NCBI RefSeq assembly: GCF_963678635.1
Contig: NC_087070.1
Location: forward strand, 38,268,600 to 38,332,599
Reading direction: 5' to 3'
From: Symsagittifera roscoffensis
Lineage: Eukaryota > Xenacoelomorpha > Acoela > Convolutidae
Length of the DNA: 64,000 bases
The notes beneath the pieces are model-generated. The model was not told the origin of the DNA, made no database searches, and saw only the letters and a list, made by a program, of their open reading frames with translations. The translations under genes and the position numbers were made by a program. Positions 8,493-17,748 of this stretch are shown piece after piece. Within the stretch, counting starts at the first letter, position 1. The number at the start of each line of letters is the position of its first letter.

Positions 8493-8681
8493 TTAGTGAA
8501 AAAGTTTATGTTTATTATAGTATTCTTCTAAAAAAAGAATTAGGAGGATTGTTGCTAGAGCGAATGTGATGATTGCTTTCTTTATACATTTGCATATGGT
8601 CAAAATGAGGGATGACAGAAATGTTATGAAAATTACAAATAGTAGAAAAATATCAGTTCTACTGAAAATAGTTCGTATCAT
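8493..8681 (-). CDS. Small hydrophobic membrane protein (62 aa)
   Basis: Two hydrophobic segments (about residues 11-29 and 36-51) are separated by a short loop with C-K-C-I-K-K; the C-terminus is charged and His/Lys-rich. Its ATG overlaps the TGA of the 76-aa ORF (ATGA, 8678-8681), suggesting coupled translation. Size and layout recall viral viroporins or small hydrophobic proteins, but that is inference from composition. AT-rich DNA often encodes hydrophobic runs by chance, so the paired overlap is the strongest support. Confidence 0.45.
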   Translation of the reverse strand: MIRTIFSRTDIFLLFVIFITFLSSLILTICKCIKKAIITFALATILLILFLEEYYNKHKLFH

Positions 8682-8908
8682 TTAGACAAGTTGTATAAAT
8701 CGTACCTGTGGATATAATCAAGGATTTTTGAAAGTTGGAGAAATAGTTCGAATATAGTGTAGAAAATTAAAAAAATATTACAAAAAATGATTAAGATTAT
8801 TAGAAAAGATTCAAGGATATCAAAAAGAAATATTATAAAAGTTTCAAGTAGCGTAAAAAATTGTTTGAGGTTTGTGATAATTTTAGTGACTGTTTGATAG
8901 AAGAGCAT
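8678..8908 (-). CDS. Small hydrophobic membrane protein (76 aa)
   Basis: An almost continuous hydrophobic stretch spans about residues 17-60 (Phe/Ile/Leu-rich with isolated Asp/Glu), enough for one long or two short membrane helices, followed by a polar tail. It lies between Pol and the ATG-less frame, and its TGA overlaps the ATG of the 62-aa ORF by ATGA. No family recognised. Likely a viroporin-type or Env-associated accessory protein if real. Confidence 0.42.
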   Translation of the reverse strand: MLFYQTVTKIITNLKQFFTLLETFIIFLFDILESFLIILIIFCNIFLIFYTIFELFLQLSKILDYIHRYDLYNLSK

Positions 8909-9501
8909 TTAAGAAATGACTTCGTGATTGAATATTTTTTGTTGTTTGGGGCAATTTTCAAGTGTGGTCTGATTATTTATTAGTTTTTTGACAAGTGGGT
9001 TGAGTTTTGTAAAAAATTGTTGGGGGCAATTTTTATGGTGATCGGGAGGTCTTCTTTGTCTTTATTTTCATTTGTCAAATGATCTGGGGTATTTTTGAGA
9101 TTTTTATACTTTAGGCTAAATAAAATGGTCGTTCTTTTACTTTAGGCTAATTTAACATATTTGTTTGGGGGATATTTGAGGTCTGAGTTGGGGAAATATT
9201 GTTGATCTTTGGTTTATTAGATAAGGGAGGGTTATGATATTATGGTGATATTTATTTTAGTTGTCAAGTTGGAGTGGTTTGCTTATTTTTGACCTGGAGG
9301 TCGTAGAGTTATAGTTATAGATATGCCTGGAGTTTAATATTTTTCGTCTAGTTGGTTTGTGTTAAAGTTATAGAAGGTGACGGATTGGATGAATCCTATT
9401 GGCTAATTATGAACTAGAATCGCTGCGTGTTTGTCAGCATGTTATTTTGAAAAATGAAAGTGTAAAATGTTTCAGAGGTGCAAAGATTATTAAATGTAGA
9501 A
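8909..9501. other. Intergenic stretch between Pol and the small membrane ORFs
   Basis: About 590 nt without a supported frame. On the plus strand a GGGGGCAATTTT-like motif recurs (near 8950 and 9025) and there are several G-runs, which are C-runs in element sense. It could hold splice acceptors for the downstream genes; none stands out. Confidence 0.4.
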
Positions 9502-12500
9502 TTAAAATTGTTTTTGAAATTCAACTTTCTTTAATATTTTAGATTGTGGGATGAATAATTTATAATTTTTACGTGGTTGATTTCTAAGTCGTGAAGACTC
9601 TCTATGTTCTGATTTGTCGATTTGTTCTTGGGGTATTATTTTTTCTATCATTTTTCTATTTTTTCTTTCTTTTTGAGATGTATTTTGATCTAGATTTTTT
9701 GTATTGTTTTTTGTGGTGGTTGATTTTGTTATTTGGTTTTTGAGGTGAAAATCTTTTTGTTCCTTCGTTGTATTTTCCGTATGTGGTTTATTTTGAATAA
9801 CTTGTAAACCTGTAAAAGAATATAATTGAGTTAGTTCGCGGAATGCGTATTCTTTTGGATAATAAGGTAATAGGTTATTTCGGTGTTGAACGATTTCTTT
9901 TTTGTCTGAGTCGGTAATTTTATCTGTGACATCAGTGGGTTTTGCAATTATTTGGTATGGTCCTTTACGAAGGGGTTGTAATTTTTTTGAAATTCCTTTT
10001 TGAGTATTAAAATTGGGTATTAAAACAAATGTTCCAATTTTTAAATCGGAGGCTGGTGTAAAGCGTGAATTTATTTGTTCATTAATATTTTGCCTTTGTA
10101 ACAACTTTTTTGTTACTTTTTGGTAAATTTCATTGTGTTTTTTATCTCTGTTTAAAATCCATTCGGTGTGTGTACCGGAGGCTAGTTTAAGAATTTGTGG
10201 GTGATGAAAATGATCTTCATCGTGTGTATGTAATGGTAGGTTATAACAAATTGAGTCTTTATTTGGTTGACAATAACCTTGTGCGTTTTTATGAGAGTTT
10301 GCTGTAAACATTATTGGTTTGCGTGGCTTTTGGTTAAAAACCATTTCATATGGTGACATTCCTAAAGTTGTCGTGATTTGTGAATTATATGCTAAGGGAA
10401 ATAGTTTTACATCTGCTGACCATTCGGTATATCTTGTATCATTGCCATTGATGATACATCTGAGATATTCTTGTAATGAACGGTTCATACCTTCGACTAA
10501 GCCGTTTGTCCAAGGTGCGTGAGATGTACGTGGTTTGTGTTTAATGTTATATAAATGACATAGTGTGATGATTTCATTATTTATGAATTCTGTACCGTTG
10601 TCTGTAACTAAAATTTCTGGTAGTCCGAATTTTGCTATCCAGTGTTCATAAAGCGTTGTGTAAGCATAATAAGCGTTACAATGTGGTACTGGGTTAAGTG
10701 CTACATAATGTGTAAATGCGTCAACAATTACCATAATGTAGGAGTTTCCTTCGGATGAGGGTGAAATTGGTCCTTTAGTATCAAATGAGATACGATGATT
10801 AAAGTACAAACTTTGTCCTTTAAAATCTTGTTTTTGTGCTATTTGTTTTTGATTTGGGTAAGGTTTATTCAGTTGACATACTATACAGTCATTGCATAGT
10901 ATTTTTATCCAAATTGGTGCATTTGGGAAATAAAAGTTTTGTATAAAATTTGAATATGTTTTCTCTGATCCAGAGTGTCCTTTAATATTTTGTGTATGTG
11001 AAATATTAAAAGCTATGAGAATCATACTTAAAGGGAGACAGGGAACTGTAGATTCATTTAGTTTGTATTCTAGAAGGTCTGTGTTTTCGTTAATTGTTGT
11101 ATTATTGAATTTTCGAAAATATCGGAGGAGTGTTTTGTTTCCTAGAATAGTTGAATCTGCTTTGATAGGTTTAGTTTTATATTTGTGCCATGATTTCAGT
11201 TGTCGAATTACTGGGTCAAGGTTTTGATATTGTTTCAGTGTTGAAATTGTAATTGTTTCTGTTGGGGGGAGAAAAATGTTTTCAATTTCTAATTTAGATA
11301 AGGGTATTGTATCAAGTGGGTCATGGAGGTCAAAAACTTGATTTATTGTGTATTTTGAATCGTTTGTTTGTGGTCCTGATAAGTTTATTTTATCAGTTAA
11401 ATTTTCTTTTTCAATTAGTGGAAAATGGTCTTTTTTAGGCGGGTGTTGTTTTATTCTTTTTTGTTGGGTGTTATTTTTTATCCATTGTGAATATGGGATT
11501 GGTTTAAAAGTTGATGTTCCAAGCAGATCAACTTCATAGTGATTATTTTGACAATCTAAATAAAGTGGGAAGTGTTGTAGATTGTTTATCTGTGATTGTT
11601 CAACGTCAGTTTTTACTGCATATTTGCATTCTAGTCGGGGTGATGTTTCGTTTTTTGCAAGGTAGAATTTTATATTTTTGGGTATTTCAACTGTGGTTTT
11701 ACGTGTAAATATTTCAGGTGGTGTATTTCGACTGAATGTGTCTGGTAATGCAAGATTTTTTCCTGCGGTCCAAACTATATGTAAGTTTGGGAATTTCATT
11801 AAAATTAATTGAAATCTATAAACTCGGTGGTTTGGATTAGACTTTTGTGTAAAAAGAAAGATGATTGGTTTATGGTCTGTGAATAGAACTGTGGGATGTT
11901 TTGATCCAAGTATCAGAAATTCATATTCTGTTAGTGTATATATTATGGCTGTACATTCTCTCATTAGAGTTGAGAGTCGTAGCTCTGCTTGAGTGAATAA
12001 TCGAGAATTTGCTGATATGAGGTTCATTTTATTTGTACCATTATGTGATTGTAATAATGCTGCGCCGATGCCAAAGTTCGAAGCATCGCACATTGCATAA
12101 AATGGTTGATTTGAGTCTGGAATTGTGTTTGAAATTTGTTCAGTTAGAAGTTTTTTAATTTCTTCAAATCGTGCTTGATGCTCTGTATTCCATTCAAAAT
12201 TATATTGTTGTCTAAGTATATTATAGAATGGTCGTAGATATAATTGCATTTTATAAAAATATTTGCTTAAAAAGTTTAACATTCCAAGGAATTCTTGGAT
12301 TTTCTTTTTATTTGTTGGTGGTTGGAGTTTTTGAATAGCGTCTATACGTGATTTCAATGGAGTGATTGCTTTTCTTTCTATATTATGTCCTAAGAATTTA
12401 ACTCTTGTCAAAAAAAAGTGTGATTTATCGGGGGCGGCCTTCAGATTTTCGTTCTGAAGTATTTGGTGATATTGTTCTAAAACATTGAACATTTCCTCTT

Positions 12501-12966
12501 TTGTCTGTGATTGCATAAAAACATCGTCTAAATAGGTGATTGCGTTTTTCTTGAGTATTAGTGGTCGAAAAATTTTGCTCATAAAAGCTGAAAATGCTGC
12601 TGGTCCTATGGATATTCCATAGAATAAGCGGTTGAATTCGTATTGTTGGTTTCCAATAACAAATTGTGTTAAACGTCGTGATTGTTCATCTAATGGCATT
12701 TGATTGTATGCACTATTCATATCTGCGGTTGTAAAATATTTTCCGTTTATTTTTGTTAAAATAACTTGTATTGGTTCAATAGGCCAATTACACTTTGATT
12801 CATCTATGAGTGAGTTGAGGTATCTAGCATCGAGAACAATTTTTAATGATTCTCCTTTGGCTAGAATGATAACAGGGTTGATAAATGTGTTGCCTTTTGG
12901 TTGTTCTTCTTTGTTTACTGGTGATATAATGTTGTATTGTTCTAAAATTTCGAGTAATCTGTTCAC
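9502..12966 (-). CDS. pol: Pol: reverse transcriptase, RNase H and integrase (in the Gag-Pro frame, after a TAG)
   Basis: Residues are numbered from the first GTG (12966); the frame really opens at 13107, right after the Gag-Pro TAG, with 47 more open codons that look like an RT N-terminus. RT: first catalytic Asp at 82 (T-A-D-M-N), Y-L-D-D at 145-148. RNase H: D294 (C-D-A-S), E337, D364 (T-D-H-K-P) and D409 (P-D-T-F-S-R). Integrase: zinc finger with H657, H664, C694, C697; catalytic D729, D789 and E825, that is D,D-35-E; GPY/F motif at 1002-1004. A Lys/Asn/Gln-rich tail of about 150 residues follows. All active-site residues are present, so the enzyme looks intact. It makes cDNA from the element RNA and integrates it. 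There is no own ATG near the start, so synthesis as a Gag-Pro-Pol fusion by TAG readthrough is expected. Confidence 0.93.
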   Translation of the reverse strand: MNRLLEILEQYNIISPVNKEEQPKGNTFINPVIILAKGESLKIVLDARYLNSLIDESKCNWPIEPIQVILTKINGKYFTTADMNSAYNQMPLDEQSRRLTQFVIGNQQYEFNRLFYGISIGPAAFSAFMSKIFRPLILKKNAITYLDDVFMQSQTKEEMFNVLEQYHQILQNENLKAAPDKSHFFLTRVKFLGHNIERKAITPLKSRIDAIQKLQPPTNKKKIQEFLGMLNFLSKYFYKMQLYLRPFYNILRQQYNFEWNTEHQARFEEIKKLLTEQISNTIPDSNQPFYAMCDASNFGIGAALLQSHNGTNKMNLISANSRLFTQAELRLSTLMRECTAIIYTLTEYEFLILGSKHPTVLFTDHKPIIFLFTQKSNPNHRVYRFQLILMKFPNLHIVWTAGKNLALPDTFSRNTPPEIFTRKTTVEIPKNIKFYLAKNETSPRLECKYAVKTDVEQSQINNLQHFPLYLDCQNNHYEVDLLGTSTFKPIPYSQWIKNNTQQKRIKQHPPKKDHFPLIEKENLTDKINLSGPQTNDSKYTINQVFDLHDPLDTIPLSKLEIENIFLPPTETITISTLKQYQNLDPVIRQLKSWHKYKTKPIKADSTILGNKTLLRYFRKFNNTTINENTDLLEYKLNESTVPCLPLSMILIAFNISHTQNIKGHSGSEKTYSNFIQNFYFPNAPIWIKILCNDCIVCQLNKPYPNQKQIAQKQDFKGQSLYFNHRISFDTKGPISPSSEGNSYIMVIVDAFTHYVALNPVPHCNAYYAYTTLYEHWIAKFGLPEILVTDNGTEFINNEIITLCHLYNIKHKPRTSHAPWTNGLVEGMNRSLQEYLRCIINGNDTRYTEWSADVKLFPLAYNSQITTTLGMSPYEMVFNQKPRKPIMFTANSHKNAQGYCQPNKDSICYNLPLHTHDEDHFHHPQILKLASGTHTEWILNRDKKHNEIYQKVTKKLLQRQNINEQINSRFTPASDLKIGTFVLIPNFNTQKGISKKLQPLRKGPYQIIAKPTDVTDKITDSDKKEIVQHRNNLLPYYPKEYAFRELTQLYSFTGLQVIQNKPHTENTTKEQKDFHLKNQITKSTTTKNNTKNLDQNTSQKERKNRKMIEKIIPQEQIDKSEHRESSRLRNQPRKNYKLFIPQSKILKKVEFQKQF

Positions 12967-13107
12967 TTTATCGTGTAAGTGAATTGGTACTTTACTTGCT
13001 CTTTGTTTTTTGAAAACTGCGTCTGCCTTTAATGGGAGATGTAGTGATGAGCTGATTTTGCCAACATCAAATTTGGATGTTGCATAGACTGGTGAATATT
13101 TAATTAG

Positions 13108-13110
13108 CTA
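13108..13110 (-). promoter_or_regulatory. In-frame TAG between Gag-Pro and Pol: candidate readthrough stop
   Basis: In element sense the codons read AAT TAG CTA ATT, and the frame stays open into Pol with no shift. The 12 nt AATTAGCTAATT are a perfect palindrome. A single UAG between gag and pol is how gammaretroviruses make Gag-Pol; a CUA triplet after a stop is a known leaky context for UGA. Readthrough here is inference. Confidence 0.7.
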
Positions 13111-16100
13111 ATTGGCTAGTTTTTCAAATTCGTCTTGTGTTATTTGTGAATGTTGGAAATTAAACATTGTTAAAAATTTCTGTTGATTCTCTGTGTAGTT
13201 ACTTATGTTGAATGTAGGCTTGAAATATGGGGTTTTTGTGAAATAATCAGTTTTTCTGTTTTCGTTACTTATTTTATTATTTATAGATAATTCTTCATTA
13301 AGGATTGTGGATTGGCAAATATCTAGTAATTGGAGTATATTATTTACACGATATGCTTTTTCGTGTATTGGTGATATTGTAGCGTTGGTTTCGCAATAGC
13401 CTAAAAGTCCTAAAGGTAATGTTACTTGGTAAGGTGTATTGTTGTATACATGTAAGGAAATAATATCTGAATTCGAGTTTTTCAAATATTTTATTGATGA
13501 GATTGTGATTTTGAAAAACTTATGAATAGGTTTGAATTCAAAATCTGACATATAAAATTTTTGTTTGTTTTGTTTTTTATCATATTGGTGAACTTGTTTG
13601 ATTGAAAAATTATAGATGTTTCCTGATAGTGATTTCAGGTGTTTTCTTTGTTGGTTATATATTGGATAAAATTTTGAAAAGAATGGTGGTTGTTTATTTA
13701 ATCTTTGAAAAAATGTTAGGGATGTGTCTTTTGTTTTTGTATATTTATCTTTGATTAATATTTTACTATTCAAGATGTTGATTGTTGGTATATATTTAGA
13801 GATAAATGGTATTCCAATGATATTGTGTTTAATATCAGTGATATGGAATATTTGTTTAAATGGTTTAGTTAAAATTTTATTTTGCTCCATTGTTCTTGTG
13901 GGGAGAAGAAATAATTGAATTTTTCCGTAGTTTATTAATGTTGATCCTTGTGCTGTTGCTAGTTTGCTGGAGGTTTCAAGAGGTGTTAGCTTTGGGTGTA
14001 AGGTTTTTATTTCATTCCATGTGGGGATGTTTATTATATTTGATTCTGCTCCTGAATCAATTAAAAAATCAATTTCAAGATCTGGTGGTTGAAATTCTTT
14101 GCTTCTTGGACTTTCTAAAAGAAATGGTATTGTCCAAATTTTTTCTTTGGGTTGTTCTTTTTGTATGTTTTGATAGATGTGATTTGTATTCAAGCATTTT
14201 GTTTTTTCGTTCTCATTGGGTTGATTTGTAGTGTTAATTTCATTAGTTTTTTGTGTCGTCGGTGTGGAATGGATGGGTTCAATATAATAATTGTGAAGGA
14301 GTTCTGATTGATTCTCATATATGTGTGATGAAAAAGGTTGTTCATATATAACAGGTTCATAGTCATTTTCGACTTTTATCATATTGATGGAGAGAGTGTT
14401 TTCTGCATCGCTTTCTGAATCTGATGATCCACAGTTTATTTGATTGAGTTGTAACGTATCAGTTACTGTGTCATCAATACCTGGAGGGTCTGATGTTGTT
14501 TCTGGATTAGATTGTACTTGATTAATATGTCTTTGATGTTTAGGTGTACTACTTCTGTGGCGATTATTAGAATTATTATAGTTATTATTATTCCGGTGTG
14601 GTGATTGGGAATAATTTCTATAACGATTATTATAACTTGAGTGTCGATTTTGTGAATTATTTCGCGATCTATTTTGGTGATTATTGTTTGGTCTGTTATA
14701 GTTCGATCTATTATATGAATTATTCCTTGATTGATTGTTCGGGTAATTCTGGTTTCGGTTGTTTGAATAACTTCTATTCCGATTATTGGAGTAGTTTCTA
14801 TTCCTATTGTATGATGAATTTCGTGATTGATTGTTTGGATAGTAATTATTTCTTGATTGGGAATTAGATCTAGAAACAAATCGTTGTGTATTTGAATTTG
14901 ATCTGGAATAGTTATTTCGACTATTTGGTCTATTGTAGTGATTTTGTGATGAATTTTGCGTGTTTCTTCGTTCTGGTGATCTTCCTCTATAACTTGAGTT
15001 ATATGGTGATTGATTTCTTGTATAATTTGTATTGTTCGGGAGTGGTTTTCCTGAACTGTTGTTGCTGTAGACAGTTTTGTTCGGTAGATTTTGATCTTTT
15101 TTCATGTATTGATAGAATGATTTATTTGGTTCTTTATATTTTTGAGGTTTATTTTGATTGTCTTGCTGTTTTTGTCTACATTCAGAAATACTATGTCCGT
15201 ATCGTCGGCAATAATTACACCATTTTTTGAAAGATGGTTTGCCTTTAAAGTTTGGGTGTTTTTCGTAAATATTGAGTATTTCAGTGATTTTTTCAACGAG
15301 GTCTGTATCTGATTCCTGTATATTGTTTATATTTGTGGAAGCTGTTTCAATTCTGTTAACGTATTGTAATTTCAGATTTTCCGTTTCTTCGAGTTTCATT
15401 GTGATTTCTGCTTGTTCTAGTTTGTCTACTAGTTTTCGAAAATCTAAATCGGGTTCTCGAATTGAAGAAGGATGGGATGCTCTCTTTTTTATTGCTTTTT
15501 TTCTTAATTGCGGTGTTAAGGTCATCATTAAGATTTCTGTCATCTTTGTGTTTTTATAGTCGTGTGTATTTAATGAATATGCTTTTCGAACTAGTGTTTC
15601 GATGCGTACTGCTAATTGTTTGATGGTTTCGTTTGGTAATCTGCGAATTTCATTACATAAAACTCTTTGTTGTTGTTTGTTTCTTTCGGAGTCAAACATT
15701 TTTGAAAATTCTTGTGTAAACCTTTTCCTATTTGATTTTATTTCTATAGGCAATACTGAAAACCATTTTTGGGCTGCGCCATCTAAAGTTGTTTGTATCA
15801 ACGCTGTGCGTCGATGTATCCAGTTTTGATGTAGTGGCGTATTAATTGGTTCGGGTCCTATATTTAAAATTAAATTTGCTGTTACTGCATTTAAATAGTC
15901 TTCTACAGAATATTCAGGGTCTGTTCCTGTGAATACCATTAAAGGTTTATTTGATGTTATTGATGATCCACCCATAAGGTATGGATTCATTGTCATTTGT
16001 AATGATTCTGCTGCATTTGGCATTTGAGAAAAATTTGAAAGTTGATTTCTTGTTATTTCGTGTTGTTGAAGATAATATGGGAGTGGTATTTCATTTTGCA

Positions 16101-16131
16101 TTTGTGTTGGTTGGTACGAGTTTGCAATCAT
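13108..16131 (-). CDS. gag-pro: Gag-protease polyprotein (1007 aa)
   Basis: Residues about 65-260 have the helical composition and the F-x-G motif (F-T-G-T, near 67) of Ty3/gypsy Gag capsid regions. One zinc knuckle C305-C308-H313-C318 (C-x2-C-x4-H-x4-C) binds nucleic acid. Residues about 325-540 form an Asn/Arg/Ser/Tyr/Gln-rich low-complexity region with recurring N-R-N-Y/N-N-R motifs, prion-like and RNA-binding in character. A retropepsin follows with D-S-G at 692-694 and the second-lobe N-I-I-G motif near 757. About 220 further residues lead to the TAG. The frame also stays open upstream of this ATG for 49 codons to the TAA of ORF2. This is the structural protein that assembles particles; the protease in the same frame would cleave it. 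Confidence 0.9.
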   Translation of the reverse strand: MIANSYQPTQMQNEIPLPYYLQQHEITRNQLSNFSQMPNAAESLQMTMNPYLMGGSSITSNKPLMVFTGTDPEYSVEDYLNAVTANLILNIGPEPINTPLHQNWIHRRTALIQTTLDGAAQKWFSVLPIEIKSNRKRFTQEFSKMFDSERNKQQQRVLCNEIRRLPNETIKQLAVRIETLVRKAYSLNTHDYKNTKMTEILMMTLTPQLRKKAIKKRASHPSSIREPDLDFRKLVDKLEQAEITMKLEETENLKLQYVNRIETASTNINNIQESDTDLVEKITEILNIYEKHPNFKGKPSFKKWCNYCRRYGHSISECRQKQQDNQNKPQKYKEPNKSFYQYMKKDQNLPNKTVYSNNSSGKPLPNNTNYTRNQSPYNSSYRGRSPERRNTQNSSQNHYNRPNSRNNYSRSNSNTQRFVSRSNSQSRNNYYPNNQSRNSSYNRNRNYSNNRNRSYSNNRNQNYPNNQSRNNSYNRSNYNRPNNNHQNRSRNNSQNRHSSYNNRYRNYSQSPHRNNNNYNNSNNRHRSSTPKHQRHINQVQSNPETTSDPPGIDDTVTDTLQLNQINCGSSDSESDAENTLSINMIKVENDYEPVIYEQPFSSHIYENQSELLHNYYIEPIHSTPTTQKTNEINTTNQPNENEKTKCLNTNHIYQNIQKEQPKEKIWTIPFLLESPRSKEFQPPDLEIDFLIDSGAESNIINIPTWNEIKTLHPKLTPLETSSKLATAQGSTLINYGKIQLFLLPTRTMEQNKILTKPFKQIFHITDIKHNIIGIPFISKYIPTINILNSKILIKDKYTKTKDTSLTFFQRLNKQPPFFSKFYPIYNQQRKHLKSLSGNIYNFSIKQVHQYDKKQNKQKFYMSDFEFKPIHKFFKITISSIKYLKNSNSDIISLHVYNNTPYQVTLPLGLLGYCETNATISPIHEKAYRVNNILQLLDICQSTILNEELSINNKISNENRKTDYFTKTPYFKPTFNISNYTENQQKFLTMFNFQHSQITQDEFEKLAN

Positions 16132-16278
16132 TGGGTTTTGTTGCTGAATTGATTGAAAAGATTGTGTATTAATTGGGTTTTGTTGCTGAATTGTTTGTTG
16201 ATTTTGTGTATCTATTGGTTGTGGAGAAAAAATTCTATGATATGTATGTGGTTTCTGTATTCCTTGTCCACGATATTC
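16132..16278 (-). other. 49 open codons joining ORF2 and Gag in one frame
   Basis: Between the TAA of ORF2 and the Gag ATG the common frame has 49 sense codons and no ATG, encoding a Gln/Pro/Asn/Ile-rich linker. The DNA contains a short direct repeat (TTCAGCAACAAAACCCAAT twice). If the TAA is leaky, this would be the linker of an ORF2-Gag fusion; otherwise it is leader for independent Gag initiation. Confidence 0.6.
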
Positions 16279-17748
16279 TTAATTATAGGGTGCAAATATA
16301 CCTGGTTGTAAGAAATCATCATCTGAGGATAAGTAATCCATTTGATAAGATGTTTGTTTTTTATTTTTATTTTGTTGAAAAAATGGATAGTTTTCACTAC
16401 GATCCTGTGGAGGATGTAAATTTGTTTGGAAATTTACTGAATTAGGTGGTGCCATTGAGTTATTCCAGTTTCGAGATCTTGTATAATTACTAAAATTTTT
16501 TCGTGGTTGATAATTTGTTTTTGATGGATGTGTGTAATTATAATTATGGTCTGCAAAATTGTTTCTAGTGAACGTTTTGCGTGTTTTTGGCGGTATTGTC
16601 ATGGGTCTGTATGTTTGGTAATCCATGTGTGAATATTTTGGGGCAACCGAAGGTTTAACGGTTGATTGTAAGGTTACCTGTGTTTGTGAAGGGTTTGTAT
16701 TTCTTGGTGTTGTTAAGTTGGGACGTATTGGTGAAATACTTTGTTGTGTAGTTGTTGTGTGTACGATTTCTTCATTTATGAAGTGTGATGGTGTCTGGAT
16801 ATCTTGTTGAGTAAGATTCCTAGTTCCATTGAGGTTTTCATTGTGTATGACTGTAGAGTTTAAACTATTATTTTGCATATCGGGTAAAAATGTATTATAG
16901 TTTAATGGTGTTGCATCAATGGTTAATGGTATTACTCTTACATAATCTCTTACATAAGATATCGTACTTATTGCTTGACTTGAGATTGATTGTGGGAAGT
17001 TTATGAACGCGGGATGAGACCATTCGGGGTCCCAAACATAGTCTGATTGTTCTGTGATGGCAGTATCATCGTTTGAGTTTTGGGGTCTAAAATTTTTTCT
17101 TGCTTGTGAAATTAAATCAATATTATGTGTGAAATAATCTATTATGAACCATGCCAAAATTTTTTGTAAGTCGTGTTTTGTATGTTGGGAAACTTCATCT
17201 TTCGTGAAATTTTCTTTAATTATATTTAGAAAACTAGAGAGTAGTGTGATTTCATGTCGTACTCTTATATGTTTAGATGTTTCTGTCGGTGAGACATTTG
17301 GTATCTGGATTTCGATTTCTAATATCGATATATAACTATATATTATCGCAAAAACTTCATTGGTGAATATGGAGTTTGCTCTTTGTGAGTTATGATATTG
17401 GATGCTTTTTATATATTCTGAGAATACTTTTGAAAATTCTAAATCAAGGTCGTCTGTTTGAATTATATATTTATTGTGATTCTGATTTGGTGAGTTGAAT
17501 TCTATGGAGTAGATTCCGTATTGTTGTGTTAGGTTACATATATCTTTTAGATAGTGATCGATAAGTTGTCTTTTGATTTTTACATCTGGGAACTCTGTTT
17601 TACATGGACTGATTCCGGGTTCAAACAAATTTAAGAGTAAATTTTTGCAAAATATATGCTGTCCTCTATCAGTGGTTGCATCTACGATAAAGGGGAAGAT
17701 ATCATCATCATCTGGACTTTCTTCACCTGGGGTGTGCGTTGAGCTCAT
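16279..17748 (-). CDS. ORF2: 489-aa protein upstream of, and in frame with, Gag
   Basis: Not recognised. The N-terminus is acidic (D-D-D-D near 13-16). Residues about 20-235 look folded and helical (Leu/Ile/Phe with regular charges). From about 240 onward it is Thr/Asn/Pro/Gln-rich, with a basic Arg/Asn/Tyr stretch at about 400-450 similar in character to the low-complexity part of Gag, and it ends with an acidic S-S-D-D-D motif. It starts inside the end of ORF1 (26-nt overlap, different frame). It ends in TAA (16281-16279), after which the same frame runs open into Gag. Position and composition suggest a Gag-like structural or matrix protein or a duplicated Gag, but no motif proves it. Confidence 0.8.
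   Translation of the reverse strand: MSSTHTPGEESPDDDDIFPFIVDATTDRGQHIFCKNLLLNLFEPGISPCKTEFPDVKIKRQLIDHYLKDICNLTQQYGIYSIEFNSPNQNHNKYIIQTDDLDLEFSKVFSEYIKSIQYHNSQRANSIFTNEVFAIIYSYISILEIEIQIPNVSPTETSKHIRVRHEITLLSSFLNIIKENFTKDEVSQHTKHDLQKILAWFIIDYFTHNIDLISQARKNFRPQNSNDDTAITEQSDYVWDPEWSHPAFINFPQSISSQAISTISYVRDYVRVIPLTIDATPLNYNTFLPDMQNNSLNSTVIHNENLNGTRNLTQQDIQTPSHFINEEIVHTTTTQQSISPIRPNLTTPRNTNPSQTQVTLQSTVKPSVAPKYSHMDYQTYRPMTIPPKTRKTFTRNNFADHNYNYTHPSKTNYQPRKNFSNYTRSRNWNNSMAPPNSVNFQTNLHPPQDRSENYPFFQQNKNKKQTSYQMDYLSSDDDFLQPGIFAPYN

Noticed and set aside
14598-14879. Tyr/Asn- and Ile/Thr-rich frames opposite or offset to the Gag low-complexity region
   Set aside because: Products of the repetitive N-R-Y codons read in other frames.
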